NCBI GenBank assembly: GCA_963802095.1
Contig: CAWDHI010000011.1
Coordinates: forward strand, 83,335-147,334
From: CAVVEQ01 sp963802095
Lineage (GTDB): Bacteria > Chloroflexota > Anaerolineae > Anaerolineales > Anaerolineaceae
Length of the DNA stretch: 64,000 nucleotides
Direction: 5' to 3'
Made by a program: the position numbers and the translations under genes
Shown: piece after piece, positions 1 through 8,749 of the stretch
Layout of the letters: each line of letters begins with the position of its first letter
Position numbering within the stretch: position 1 is the stretch's first letter
The notes under the pieces: generated by a model
Told to the model about the DNA's origin: nothing
Seen by the model: only the letters and a program-made list of their open reading frames with translations
The model's database searches: none

Positions 1-2
1 AT

Positions 3-905
3 CACAAGGACCTGGGGAACCGGACCAACCGCCGCTGGCAGAATTGGTATGACATCCACATCCCTAACCGCGAAGATCTTGCGGAAGCGCTGGAGAAGCT
101 CGATCCACACCCAATCATCCTGGACCTGGCCTTGAACCCCGAAAACTCGCCCAACGTGATCTATTACGGGCAGGACCTGTTGATGGAGGTGCCGATCGTC
201 AGTAATCAGGCAACCCTGGAGGTCTGCTATTTTACGATCATCTGGCGGGAAGGGACATTGATCACCATTCATTCCTTCCCCTACTTTGAAGACCTTGTTA
301 CGACCTTGAAGCGACCGGATACCACAAACCTGGAAAATACCATCAATATTCTGTATGTATTATTTGACCGAGTCCTGGATCAGCAAGTGAAGCTAGAAAT
401 TGCCCACCGCGACCAAATGGTGAACCAAGCACGCCAGATGGCGGATGGGACCGTTGAAGTAACCGCAAACGATTTGGCCAAGCTGCGCCAGACGATGGAT
501 AGGATTGTGATGCTGGCGGAAAGTTATATGTTCCTGACCGAGGGCATGAATACGACCGATATCCCGGGGTTACGTAAGGAGGAACGCAAAGCTTATATCC
601 GCGACCTGATTGCGACCGCTGAGATCGCTCATGCCTCCGCATCCCAGATGGAAAAACGGTTGAACTCGCTCTATGCCCAATTCCAAATGATCCGCAGCGA
701 AGATTCGGAAAGACGTTTGCGCTTCCTGACCATCCTTTCCGCCGTCAATTTGCCCCTGGTATTGATCACCGGTATCTACGGGATGAACATGGCCTGGCTG
801 CCAGCGGCGGATCGGGAGAATGGCTTCTATATCGTCCTGGGGATCATGGCGCTGGTGCTGGTGGGGGAGCTGTGGTTTTTCAAGTCCAAAGGCTGGTTTG
901 ATTAA
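3..905 (+). CDS. CorA-family divalent cation transporter, 3' portion
   Basis: The frame is open from the left window edge, so the true start lies upstream and only about 300 C-terminal residues are visible. The end shows the CorA hallmark: a first membrane helix ending in GIYGMNM (the GMN selectivity motif), a short loop, then a second helix followed by the basic tail KSKGW. The region before it is a long charged helical stretch, as expected for the cytoplasmic funnel. CorA proteins are pentameric channels for Mg2+ or other divalent ions in the inner membrane. Substrate cannot be told from sequence. The gene was followed by a terminator that an IS element has since split. Confidence 0.9.
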   Translation, partial: HKDLGNRTNRRWQNWYDIHIPNREDLAEALEKLDPHPIILDLALNPENSPNVIYYGQDLLMEVPIVSNQATLEVCYFTIIWREGTLITIHSFPYFEDLVTTLKRPDTTNLENTINILYVLFDRVLDQQVKLEIAHRDQMVNQARQMADGTVEVTANDLAKLRQTMDRIVMLAESYMFLTEGMNTTDIPGLRKEERKAYIRDLIATAEIAHASASQMEKRLNSLYAQFQMIRSEDSERRLRFLTILSAVNLPLVLITGIYGMNMAWLPAADRENGFYIVLGIMALVLVGELWFFKSKGWFD

Positions 906-1043
906 GGCGCAGGGGGAGAAGCTGCCCTCATATCAAAAATATCCATTTTTACATTTTCAACAACAAAATAAAAAAGGCGGCTTTGATAATGAACTGCACC
1001 CCAAAAGTTGGACAAAAAACCAACCGAAAGGGGTGCAGTTTTT

Positions 1044-1535
1044 ATGACGAAATTCAGTTTAGAAGAGAAAGTAGCCGCGGTCAAAGCAGTACAAGCAGGA
1101 GAGAGTATCGCCAGGGTAGCCAGACAGTTTGGAATGAGTGAAAGGGTAGTGAGTAGAATTGTTCAGATGGTGGAAGCGCATGGGGAAAGTGGTTTAGGGA
1201 AACGGGCATATCACTTGACGGCCGAGCAGAAATACCAAGTATTGATGTATATGCATCACAATAATCTTACTTATCAGGAAGCGGGCATACAATTAGGGAT
1301 AAGTGGATCATCAACAGTCTGGCAGTGGGAGCAAAGATACTTGCAAAATGGCATAGAGGGACTAAAGGACAAGAAAAAGGGCAGAAAGCCAAGCATACCA
1401 AAGCCTAAACAGCCAAAGACCAGGGAAGAAGAATTACTGGATAGGATTCAATATCTTGAGGCAGAGAATGCTTACCTAAAAAAATTGAACGCCTTGGTTG
1501 CAGAGCGGGAAAAGAGCGAAAGAGAGAACGGATAG
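1044..1535 (+). CDS. IS3-family transposase OrfA
   Basis: DNA-binding subunit of the transposase, 163 residues from the ATG at 1044, which is the first methionine inside the left terminal repeat. An N-terminal helix-turn-helix (ESIARVARQFGMSERVVSRI) and a second HTH-like segment around LTYQEAGIQLGIS are visible. They are followed by a basic linker and a C-terminal leucine-zipper-like coil (LLDRIQYLEAENAYLKKL). An A7 run at 1478-1484 lies in frame as A-AAA-AAA, a typical slippery site, and ribosomes slipping by -1 there would enter the OrfB frame and make the fused OrfAB transposase. Confidence 0.9.
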   Translation: MTKFSLEEKVAAVKAVQAGESIARVARQFGMSERVVSRIVQMVEAHGESGLGKRAYHLTAEQKYQVLMYMHHNNLTYQEAGIQLGISGSSTVWQWEQRYLQNGIEGLKDKKKGRKPSIPKPKQPKTREEELLDRIQYLEAENAYLKKLNALVAEREKSERENG

Positions 1536-2380
1536 CTGTTATCTCTGAGCTAAGGCGAGAATATCCACTGGAATTGCTTCTGATAATAGCGAAAGTCCCC
1601 AGAAGCAGCTATTATTATCACCTGAAACGACTCTCGGAGCCTCTAAAGCACAAGGATGAACGAGATGAGATCCTGAAAATATGCTTGGAGAATAAGGGCC
1701 GTTATGGATATCGGCGGGTAACGCTTGAATTGCGTCACAGAGGGTTTCAGACCAATCACAAGCTGGTCATGAAGCTTATGAAGCAGGAAAAACTCACCTG
1801 TAAGTTACGACCCAAGAGATATCATGCTTATCGAGGTGAAGTGGGAAAAATCGCCCCCAACCTCTTGAAACGTAACTTTAGAGCTGAAAGACCCAATGCA
1901 AAATGGACAACAGACATCACAGAATTCAAGCTGTTTGGGCAAAAGCTTTACCTTTCGCCAATCATGGACCTTTTCAATGGCGAGATTGTCAGTTACTCCC
2001 TTTCCAAGAGTCCAAGCTTTCACCAGGTTGCTGAAATGCTCAGGGATGCCTTCCAGAAAATCCCTGACCATTCTGAATTGATACTGCACTCCGATCAGGG
2101 ATGGCATTACCAAATGCGACCCTACCAAAAAATGCTCAAAGACAAAGGGATCAGACAAAGCATGTCTAGAAAAGGTAACTGCTATGATAATTGCGTAATG
2201 GAAAACTTCTTTGGCATACTAAAATCTGAGTTCTTCCACAATCAGAAGTTCTCCTCCCTGGATCACTTCACTAGTCAGTTAGGTGATTATGTCGATTATT
2301 ACAATAATCGCCGAATAAAGGTTAAACTAAAAGGACTGAGCCCTGTTAAGTTCCGAACTCAGTCCTTTTTGTCACCTTAA
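1484..2380 (+). CDS. IS3-family transposase OrfB (DDE integrase core)
   Basis: Catalytic part of the transposase. The frame is open without interruption from the slippery A7 run at 1478-1484, so it is most likely translated as an OrfA-OrfB fusion by -1 frameshifting rather than from its own start. Residues after the shift (RIAVISELRREYPLELLL) are the usual IS3 OrfB N-terminus, and an HTH_21-like domain follows. The DDE residues are visible in TTDITEF, ILHSDQGWHY and MENFFGILKSE, the last with the typical IS3 spacing. No disabling mutation is seen. Confidence 0.9.
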   Translation: MERLGCRAGKERKRERIAVISELRREYPLELLLIIAKVPRSSYYYHLKRLSEPLKHKDERDEILKICLENKGRYGYRRVTLELRHRGFQTNHKLVMKLMKQEKLTCKLRPKRYHAYRGEVGKIAPNLLKRNFRAERPNAKWTTDITEFKLFGQKLYLSPIMDLFNGEIVSYSLSKSPSFHQVAEMLRDAFQKIPDHSELILHSDQGWHYQMRPYQKMLKDKGIRQSMSRKGNCYDNCVMENFFGILKSEFFHNQKFSSLDHFTSQLGDYVDYYNNRRIKVKLKGLSPVKFRTQSFLSP

Positions 2381-2439
2381 TGCATGTCTAACAATTGGGG
2401 TGCACTACAATAAGCCGCCTTTTTTATTATCCACTCTGG

Positions 2440-4230
2440 TTATTTAACCGTTATGGCTTCCAGCTGTTTTACCAGTTCATCGAGGACATCGAAACCACCC
2501 TGCCAGAACGCTGCCTTGGTCACATCCACACCGGCATGTTTTAATATGGAAACCGGAGCTTCCGAACCGCCTATGGAAAGTATTCTGCGGAAGCGCGGTT
2601 TGAAGGCTTCGCCCTGCAGTTTGTACTCGCGGTAGAGCGAGAGTACCAGCAATTGCCCGAAGGCATAGGCATAGACATAGAATGGGACGTTGAAGATGTG
2701 GGGGATCGCTACCCACTCCCATTTGAATTCCTCGTTCAGTTCGATCGAATCCCCAAATTGTTCCTTCAGGTTCTCAAAGTAGGCTGCTGCCAGGTCGTCG
2801 ACCGAGGCATTCTGCATCACCATCCCGTGGGCCTGTTTTTCGAAGAGGGCGAAGTAGATCTGGCGCTGGATGGTGGCATAACTATCATCCATCTGGCGGA
2901 AGAGCAGGTCGCGGCGGACGGATTCGTCGGTCTCCTCCTTGAGCAGCTTATCCACCAGCAGCATCTCCCCGAAGGTGGAGGCTGTTTCAGCAAGGGGCAG
3001 GCAGGCGTGCTGTGTGAACAGGGTGTGGTGTTCCGCCATCATGGCGTGGATGGCATGACCCAGCTCGTGCGCCATGGTGGCTACGTCGTCGGATCTCCCC
3101 TGGTAATTTAAGAGAACCCAGGGGGTAAGGGATGGTTCGATGGTGGCGCAGAACGCCCCGCCCATTTTGCCCTTCCGTACTTCTCCATCCAGGTGATCCT
3201 CCCTGAAGACCCGTTCCGCAAGCTGCTCGAACTGCGGGTCGAACTGGCGGAAGGCGTCGAAGACAACCCGGGTGGACTGGGCATAAGAATACTTTTTATC
3301 GGATTTTGCCACCGGGGCATAGATATCATAGCGGCGGAGTTTATTCATCTTTATCCAGCGAGCTTTCAGCTGGAAAAAGCGCTGAAAGATGGCGTTGTTG
3401 CCGCGCGAGACCTCCAGCAGGGTATCCACCACCTTGTCGGGAATATCGTTGACAAGGTTGCGGGTGGCGATGGGCGACTTGTATTTACGCAGGGACACGT
3501 TCTCGTTGGCCCAATCCCGCACGAGGGTCTGGTACATCTGCCCCAGGATAGGCGCATCCTTGGTATAGACCCGGTAAAGCTCCTGGTAGGCGCGGGCGCG
3601 CACATCCGGATCTGATTCGCGAACGTAGACCATCAGCTCTCCACGGGTGATGCCCTTGCCGCCCCGAACCCCTTTCAGATCAAAGGTATAGCGATTGGTT
3701 ATCGAATCGTAGAGCGTGTTGAGCGCATTGAAACCGGTGACGTTCTTAATATTGAGGATCTTCTCCTCCGCTTCAGTGAGCGTGTACGGTTTGAACAGGC
3801 GGATCTGCTCCAGCCAGTAGGTGTAATCACCGGCAACCTTCAACAGGCGATCAGCAGCTTCCCGGGGAAGATCCTTCCACCAGAGGTTGAAGAACAACAG
3901 GCGGTTGGAAAGCTCCGCTCCGAACTGGTCCACGCGCGCCAGCAGTGTTTGAACAGCCTGGTTCTGAGTGTCCTGGGCGAAGAGGAGCTGGGCGTAACCA
4001 CCCAGGCGGTTCACCCTCCGCTGGACGGATTCAAGCTTTTTGATAAAGGCAAGAAACTCGGCCTCAGCGATATCCGCGGTGAAGATCGGCCGCTGGGATT
4101 CCAGGGCTTTCACTTCCTTTTCCAGGGATTTGAATGCCTTTTCCAGGGCGGGGTCATCCACCCCTGCAAACAGGTCTTTCAAGCTCCATATCTTCTGGGG
4201 ATAAGCGTTTTTTTCAGGGGATTGTTTCAT
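2440..4230 (-). CDS. pepF: Oligoendopeptidase F (M3 metallopeptidase)
   Basis: A 596-residue cytoplasmic zinc peptidase that degrades short peptides. The M3 signature HELGH is at residues 388-392, with the third zinc ligand in LAETASTF (E415). The N-terminal helical domain and the length fit PepF (about 600 residues). The start is the ATG at 4230; there is no signal peptide. It is the last gene of a - strand series that begins with the phosphatase gene, but an 80-bp gap separates them, so co-transcription is uncertain. Its 3' end faces the IS-split terminator, so the insertion may have altered termination. Confidence 0.95.
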   Translation of the reverse strand: MKQSPEKNAYPQKIWSLKDLFAGVDDPALEKAFKSLEKEVKALESQRPIFTADIAEAEFLAFIKKLESVQRRVNRLGGYAQLLFAQDTQNQAVQTLLARVDQFGAELSNRLLFFNLWWKDLPREAADRLLKVAGDYTYWLEQIRLFKPYTLTEAEEKILNIKNVTGFNALNTLYDSITNRYTFDLKGVRGGKGITRGELMVYVRESDPDVRARAYQELYRVYTKDAPILGQMYQTLVRDWANENVSLRKYKSPIATRNLVNDIPDKVVDTLLEVSRGNNAIFQRFFQLKARWIKMNKLRRYDIYAPVAKSDKKYSYAQSTRVVFDAFRQFDPQFEQLAERVFREDHLDGEVRKGKMGGAFCATIEPSLTPWVLLNYQGRSDDVATMAHELGHAIHAMMAEHHTLFTQHACLPLAETASTFGEMLLVDKLLKEETDESVRRDLLFRQMDDSYATIQRQIYFALFEKQAHGMVMQNASVDDLAAAYFENLKEQFGDSIELNEEFKWEWVAIPHIFNVPFYVYAYAFGQLLVLSLYREYKLQGEAFKPRFRRILSIGGSEAPVSILKHAGVDVTKAAFWQGGFDVLDELVKQLEAITVK

Positions 4231-4310
4231 GGGATCCTCTTAAAATTGATGGTGGTTCCAACCACCAAATTATATTCCCGAATTGTCATTTCCCGGGTTG
4301 GTGATGGGTG

Positions 4311-5090
4311 TCAGTCCGCTTTGCGGATCTCCGTAGAGATCATTCCGGCAAGGGAGGCTCCGGCGCCGATCAACGAATAGGGCGGGTGAAAGAAATCCGG
4401 GTTGCCATCCAGCCCCACCACCACTCCGCCGGCCTCCTGGATGAGCAACGCCCCAGCTGCAAAATCCCAGGGGCTGTTTCCGAGCTGCCAGTAGCCATCC
4501 AGCCGCCCGGCTGCCACATAGGCCAGGTCGAGCGCCGCGGAGCCATTCCGCCGGATGGTCTGTGCCAGACCGGAAATATGGATGAAGACCCGGCTGTTCT
4601 TCTCGAGAAGGCCGCTATCCGCTGCGGGGAAGGAGGTTCCCAGAAGCGCCAGGTACATTTCATCGACATTGGTAACCCGGGTGGGTTTCCCGTTCAGGTT
4701 GGCGCCGCTGCCGCGTTCCGCGCTGAAGAGTTCATCCTGCATGGGGTCGTAAATGGCGGCCAGTTTCAGATCCCCGGCTTCGCGGTAGGCGATGGAGACG
4801 CAGAAGACCGGGTAGTTGTGGGCATAATTGATCGTTCCATCCAGCGGATCGACGATCCACTGGTGATCGACGTTTCCTTCCAGGGAACCACTCTCCTCGC
4901 TTAGGATGCTGTGCGAGGGAAACTGAGCACGGATCTCGCCCAGGATCAGGTCCTCAGCCTTGCGATCCATCTCGGTCACCAGGTCCTTGGCGTGCTTGAA
5001 ATCCACCTGGTGTTCCTTGCCGAAGCCGTCTTTAAGGAGCGCACCCGCACGGCGGGCGAGGGATTCGATCATTTCAAGGGTGGGTTGCAT
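4311..5090 (-). CDS. Inositol-monophosphatase family protein
   Basis: A 259-residue Mg2+-dependent sugar/inositol phosphatase of the SuhB/IMPase fold. The metal-binding motifs are EESG, the IMPase signature DPLDGTINY, and the C-terminal WDFAAGALL with the third aspartate. Family members hydrolyse inositol-1-phosphate, fructose-1,6-bisphosphate or PAP; the sequence does not decide among them. The upstream HD-hydrolase gene lies 29 bp away on the same strand, so the two are probably co-transcribed. Confidence 0.9.
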   Translation of the reverse strand: MQPTLEMIESLARRAGALLKDGFGKEHQVDFKHAKDLVTEMDRKAEDLILGEIRAQFPSHSILSEESGSLEGNVDHQWIVDPLDGTINYAHNYPVFCVSIAYREAGDLKLAAIYDPMQDELFSAERGSGANLNGKPTRVTNVDEMYLALLGTSFPAADSGLLEKNSRVFIHISGLAQTIRRNGSAALDLAYVAAGRLDGYWQLGNSPWDFAAGALLIQEAGGVVVGLDGNPDFFHPPYSLIGAGASLAGMISTEIRKAD

Positions 5091-5119
5091 GGAGTATTGC
5101 GTCCTTTATGATAAAGATT

Positions 5120-5755
5120 TCAATGCTCCCCGCGCATTTCCGCGGCGAGCTCATCGAAGAAAATTTGCATTGTCCGGTGGCGGTGCCTTGCAATGCGCCG
5201 CGCCGCAGCGGTGAACAGGCGGTCCTTCACCTTGCTAAGTTTGAATAGATACTCGTGGTAAGCGCTGTGGAGCTCACCCGCGGCTTCGCTACCGCTTTCG
5301 AGGAATTGCTGCGAGGGCTCCTCGAAATGCGGGGTCTTTGCCAGCACAGCGTAGGCGATGGTCCGCGCCGCGCCGATTGCACCCAGTACGTCCAATTTAT
5401 CGGCATCGAAAAGCACACGGGCTTCGATTGTGGCCGGGGGCACACCGCTATTGCGGTACCTGTGCCCGCGGATGCATTCCTGCACCGCGGCGATCCGTTC
5501 ACTGTTCCAGCCTTCCTTTGCAAGGACATCCGCGGCGAATTCTGCGGAATGCTGGTGGTGCTCGCTGCGTTTCTCGCCGCCCGGGGTGCTGCCGGCGGCA
5601 TCGTGCAGCAACGCGGCAGCCCGGACAATCTCTAGGTCCGCGCCTTCCTCTTCCGCAAGCCTTTCGGCCATGTGGTAAACCCGTACGACATGGTCATATC
5701 CGTGCACGGGGTCAAAACCGGGATACCAGGTCCGGGCATCATCCAGGGTTGGCAT
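5120..5755 (-). CDS. HD-domain phosphohydrolase
   Basis: A 211-residue metal-dependent phosphohydrolase. The HD signature is clear: the first His in HGYDHVVRVYHMA, then ALLHDAAG with the HD pair, a later EHHQHSAEFA motif and DADKLDVLGA with the distal aspartate. This set matches the YedJ/uncharacterised HD family, which acts on nucleotides or other phosphorylated metabolites. The substrate is unknown. It lies directly upstream of the IMPase-like gene. Confidence 0.88.
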   Translation of the reverse strand: MPTLDDARTWYPGFDPVHGYDHVVRVYHMAERLAEEEGADLEIVRAAALLHDAAGSTPGGEKRSEHHQHSAEFAADVLAKEGWNSERIAAVQECIRGHRYRNSGVPPATIEARVLFDADKLDVLGAIGAARTIAYAVLAKTPHFEEPSQQFLESGSEAAGELHSAYHEYLFKLSKVKDRLFTAAARRIARHRHRTMQIFFDELAAEMRGEH

Positions 5756-5874
5756 AAATGATCCTTGAGGTGAACTGTGGTAATTCTAACTTAATTGACG
5801 GGAGTTCAGGTGAACGCTCCTTCAGGGAACGCCCGGCGGAGGTGCACCTTTGCGGATCACGTCACCCCGATAGA

Positions 5875-7146
5875 TCAGATCGTGGCTTCGGCGGACCTAT
5901 CCACCACCAGTGAGCCCTTTTTGATCACCTGTGCTACCAGGTTGCCACCAAATCGGTAAGCGATCTGACGGTAATCCGGGACGGAGAGGATCACCAGGTC
6001 GGCATCCTTGCCGGGATGAAGAGAGCCGATTTGATCCGCCCGACCGATAGCTGCCGCTGCGTTGAGGGTGGCAGCAACCAGTGCCTGGGCAGGAGATAGG
6101 CGCAAGGCGCGGCAGGCGAGTGCGATGGTGAACTGCATACTCCCGCACCAGGCTGTGCCTGGGTTAAGGTCGGAGGCGATGGCGAGCAACCCGTTGGCAG
6201 CTATGATCTCTTTTGCGGGGGTGAAATGGTTGTCCGCAAGACCAAAGGGGGTGCAGGGCAGGGCAACGGCCACAGTGTCGCTCTGGGAAACGGCGAGGAG
6301 TTCCTCTTTGGAAGTTTTCACCAGGTGATCCACGGAAACCGCCCCCAACTCCACCGACAGGCGGCAGCCGCCGAGGTTTTCGAATTCGTCCACATGCGCT
6401 TTCAGTGGAAATCCCAGCTCCCGGGCTTTGATCAATATTTTGCGGGTATGTTCTAAGTTGAAAGCTCCACGCTCACAGAATACATCCACAAAAGGCAATG
6501 GCCTGCCACCTGCGCGCTCCCGCCACCACTTTAGCAGGGTAGGCAACATATCATCTACGATCCGGTGGGTATAGCCATCCGCATCGCCGGTGAATTCCAG
6601 CGGGATGGCGTGCGCCGCGAGGAAGGTGGGAATGATGGAGAGCAGGCCGGCTTCATCCAGGGATAGCCCAACTTCCAATTGTTTAAGCTCGGTTTCCATT
6701 TCCAGGCCGTAGCCGCTCTTGGCTTCGGCAGTGGTGGTGCCGTGGGCAAGCATTCCTGCTGCCCGTTTTCCAGATTGCGCGAGCAACTCCTCGCGGTTGG
6801 CAGCGCGGGTGGCTCGTACCGTGGCGTTGATCCCCCCGCCTGCGGCCATGATCTCCTGGTAGGTTCTGCCCTGCAGGCGGCTTTCGAATTCCCCGGCGCG
6901 GTCGGAGACAAAGACCAAATGGGTGTGCGCATCCACGAACCCCGGCAGCACGGCGTTTCCGCGGGCATCCAGGCGCGGCTCGGATGGAAATCGGCGTAGA
7001 AGGGCTTCCTCTGGGCCGATCTCCGCGATCTTCTCCCCGTGGATGAGAACTGCCGCCCCGGAGAGCGGATTCATCTCGCCCAATAGTTTTCCCCGTTGGG
7101 GAGTGGCGGTAAGGGGGATCACTTGGGAACAATTAACGATCAGCAT
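5875..7146 (-). CDS. hutI: Imidazolonepropionase
   Basis: A 423-residue amidohydrolase-fold enzyme for the third step of histidine degradation (imidazolone-5-propionate to N-formimino-L-glutamate). The metal site is visible in FVDAHTHLVF near the N-terminus, with AHVDEFE in the middle and ASDLNPGT further on. Length and motifs fit HutI. No hutH, hutU or hutG occurs in the window, so the rest of the pathway must be elsewhere or this is a stand-alone amidohydrolase. The adjacent MFS gene on the same strand could supply a substrate, but nothing in the sequence proves that. Confidence 0.9.
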   Translation of the reverse strand: MLIVNCSQVIPLTATPQRGKLLGEMNPLSGAAVLIHGEKIAEIGPEEALLRRFPSEPRLDARGNAVLPGFVDAHTHLVFVSDRAGEFESRLQGRTYQEIMAAGGGINATVRATRAANREELLAQSGKRAAGMLAHGTTTAEAKSGYGLEMETELKQLEVGLSLDEAGLLSIIPTFLAAHAIPLEFTGDADGYTHRIVDDMLPTLLKWWRERAGGRPLPFVDVFCERGAFNLEHTRKILIKARELGFPLKAHVDEFENLGGCRLSVELGAVSVDHLVKTSKEELLAVSQSDTVAVALPCTPFGLADNHFTPAKEIIAANGLLAIASDLNPGTAWCGSMQFTIALACRALRLSPAQALVAATLNAAAAIGRADQIGSLHPGKDADLVILSVPDYRQIAYRFGGNLVAQVIKKGSLVVDRSAEATI

Positions 7147-7207
7147 TTCATACCTAAGATATTAGAAAAATTTATACAGGAAAACCCAAGTTTTTTCAAG
7201 GCTACCG

Positions 7208-8413
7208 CTAGTTCAAATCCCCAGCAGTTGGTGGTGCAGTTCCAAGCGAGTTGCCTTTGCCAATCCGAATGAAGCGCAGTATCACCAAGGCGACAAGATT
7301 GAAAATAAGGCAGACAAGCGCATTAAGCCAGAAACCCTTTTCGAAGAGATACGGAGCAGCCAGATCGCCAAGCATGCGGGCAATGGCATGCGAAGCGATA
7401 TATGCAGCCAGCAGGGTTGCGCGCATGCCGGGCATCACCTCGCTGGCCAGCGAGATGCTGCTGACCATGGCCAGCTCGAAGCTGAAATAGATCACGAAAA
7501 GCCAGGAGAGGGCACCCGCGTAGGTGTGGCGCAGCAGCGGGAAGGCGGCCAGAGCGATGATGTTGATGACCAATCCCAGTGCGATCGTACGTTCCTTACC
7601 GAAGCGGTCGGTGATGGCTGCAGATAGACCCTCCCCTCCCAACTCGGAGAGACCCAGCACTGCGGAGGCAGCCCCAAGGGCGGCTATCTGGAGGGCGAAA
7701 GTATCCTCGATCCACACCCCGAACATGACCGAGATGAGCTCGTTACCTGCAGCGAAAAAGAGCCCGAACACCAAAAGCATGACCGCATTGCGTGTGGAGA
7801 AGATCGCCCGGAGGTGGACGGGTTCGCCGGGATTGGCCGCGGCGGGTGGCCGATTGGCAGGGATGAAGGCGATCACGCATATCACCCCGATCATTCCCAT
7901 AAGCGCAAGGGCGGCAAAGGCGTTTTGCCAGCCGAAATTCTGGATGATAAGACCCATCAGGGGTACCACGATAAAGAAACTGGCAGCCCAGCTTATCTCG
8001 AAGATACCCATCACAAACCCCCGGCGATCGTAGGAGGTCCGGTCGCTGAGGAAGGCGAATACAGCCGGCAGAAAAATATTGATGGCCAGGTTGCCAAGGA
8101 AGAGCGAGAGTGCGAAAACGGGATACCCGGGGAAGACCGCCACCAGGGCGGCGCTGAGGGTGAAGATCGAAACCCCAAGCAGGATGCCAGCCCTCCGCCC
8201 GTACCGATCGCTGAGCGGGGCAAGTAGGGGACCGAGCAGGGCGGTGAGCATGGAAACGCCCAGCGCAGTGGTGATGGCGGTGATCTCCACGCCCATCCCG
8301 CGGGCAAAGACCGCCAGGAAGGGATAGACCATGCGGGTGATGGTCTGCAGAATAGCCCGCAGGACGGTCAGCAGCCCGAGATCGAAGGCGAGAGAGGGTT
8401 GTTTGGTCGTCAT
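7208..8413 (-). CDS. Major facilitator superfamily transporter
   Basis: A 401-residue inner-membrane transporter with about 12 hydrophobic segments. The MFS loop motif between helices 2 and 3 is present as APLSDRYGRRAG, and a second copy in the C-terminal half reads AITDRFGKER. The substrate is unknown; drug or sugar efflux types share this pattern. The ATG at 8413 lies only a few bases after the U-run of a terminator belonging to the upstream small gene, and no Shine-Dalgarno sequence is visible. Expression may depend on read-through, or the start may be leaderless. Confidence 0.88.
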   Translation of the reverse strand: MTTKQPSLAFDLGLLTVLRAILQTITRMVYPFLAVFARGMGVEITAITTALGVSMLTALLGPLLAPLSDRYGRRAGILLGVSIFTLSAALVAVFPGYPVFALSLFLGNLAINIFLPAVFAFLSDRTSYDRRGFVMGIFEISWAASFFIVVPLMGLIIQNFGWQNAFAALALMGMIGVICVIAFIPANRPPAAANPGEPVHLRAIFSTRNAVMLLVFGLFFAAGNELISVMFGVWIEDTFALQIAALGAASAVLGLSELGGEGLSAAITDRFGKERTIALGLVINIIALAAFPLLRHTYAGALSWLFVIYFSFELAMVSSISLASEVMPGMRATLLAAYIASHAIARMLGDLAAPYLFEKGFWLNALVCLIFNLVALVILRFIRIGKGNSLGTAPPTAGDLN

Positions 8414-8417
8414 TTTA

Positions 8418-8451
8418 CAAAAAAGAAAGCCTCCCGCGGAATTGGGAGGCC
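8418..8451 (-). terminator. Rho-independent terminator after the 8468 gene
   Basis: On the - strand GCCTCCC (8451-8445) pairs with GGGAGGC (8436-8430), followed by TTTCTTTTTT. It ends transcription of the small upstream gene and sits directly against the start codon of the MFS gene. Confidence 0.8.
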
Positions 8452-8467
8452 GGGGAAAAGGTTCCGT

Positions 8468-8725
8468 TTAATCAATCGTCCTTTGGGGGCGCTCCGGCAG
8501 GTTATGGATATAGACCGTCTTCGAATTGTAGGTGGAAACCCGGTCGATATGCATCAGCCAGTCCAGTTCGCTTTCGGTGGGATGGTGGCTGATATCCGCT
8601 TCGCTGATAGAGACGAATTCTCCGCTGAGCATATCCTGGAATAGGCCATCACCCCAATCAATGACGTAATTTCCCTCCCGGGTTATGACGATCCACTGGC
8701 GGTTGACTGCGGTTCCTGTTGGCAT
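8468..8725 (-). CDS. Hypothetical protein, 85 residues
   Basis: Not recognised. A short soluble acidic protein with no signal peptide or membrane segment. The N-terminal half (RQWIVITREGNYVIDWGDGLFQDMLSG) looks like a small beta-rich fold, and the C-terminus is PERPQRTID. Support for it being real is its position: it fits between the Rrf2 gene and a dedicated terminator, and it keeps the codon style of its neighbours. It lies 24 bp downstream of the Rrf2 regulator and is probably co-transcribed with it. Confidence 0.6.
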   Translation of the reverse strand: MPTGTAVNRQWIVITREGNYVIDWGDGLFQDMLSGEFVSISEADISHHPTESELDWLMHIDRVSTYNSKTVYIHNLPERPQRTID

Positions 8726-8749
8726 GGATTTTTCCGTATTGACTGGGGA

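Larger units (their letters stand above)
990..2409 (+). mobile_element. IS3-family insertion sequence, intact, 1420 bp
   Basis: Imperfect terminal inverted repeats begin TGAACTGCACCCCAA on the left and TGTAGTGCACCCCAA on the right (read inward). They are flanked by the 4-bp direct repeat ATAA (986-989 and 2410-2413). Inside are two overlapping reading frames with the IS3 arrangement: a helix-turn-helix OrfA, and an OrfB with a DDE integrase core in the -1 frame. Both frames are uninterrupted and the catalytic residues are present, so the element looks recently inserted and possibly active. The lower GC and AT-rich codons differ from the neighbouring genes. Confidence 0.93.
967..2428. terminator. 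Bidirectional terminator split by IS insertion
   Basis: The left half (AAAAAAGGCGGCTT, 970-983) and right half (AAGCCGCCTTTTTT, 2412-2425) are perfect reverse complements. They sit immediately outside the IS element. Removing the IS and one copy of the 4-bp target duplication restores a 14-bp stem (17 bp with the outer A/T pairs) with a TGAT loop and T-runs on both strands. It would have served both the corA-like gene (+) and pepF (-), which converge here. Confidence 0.85.
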
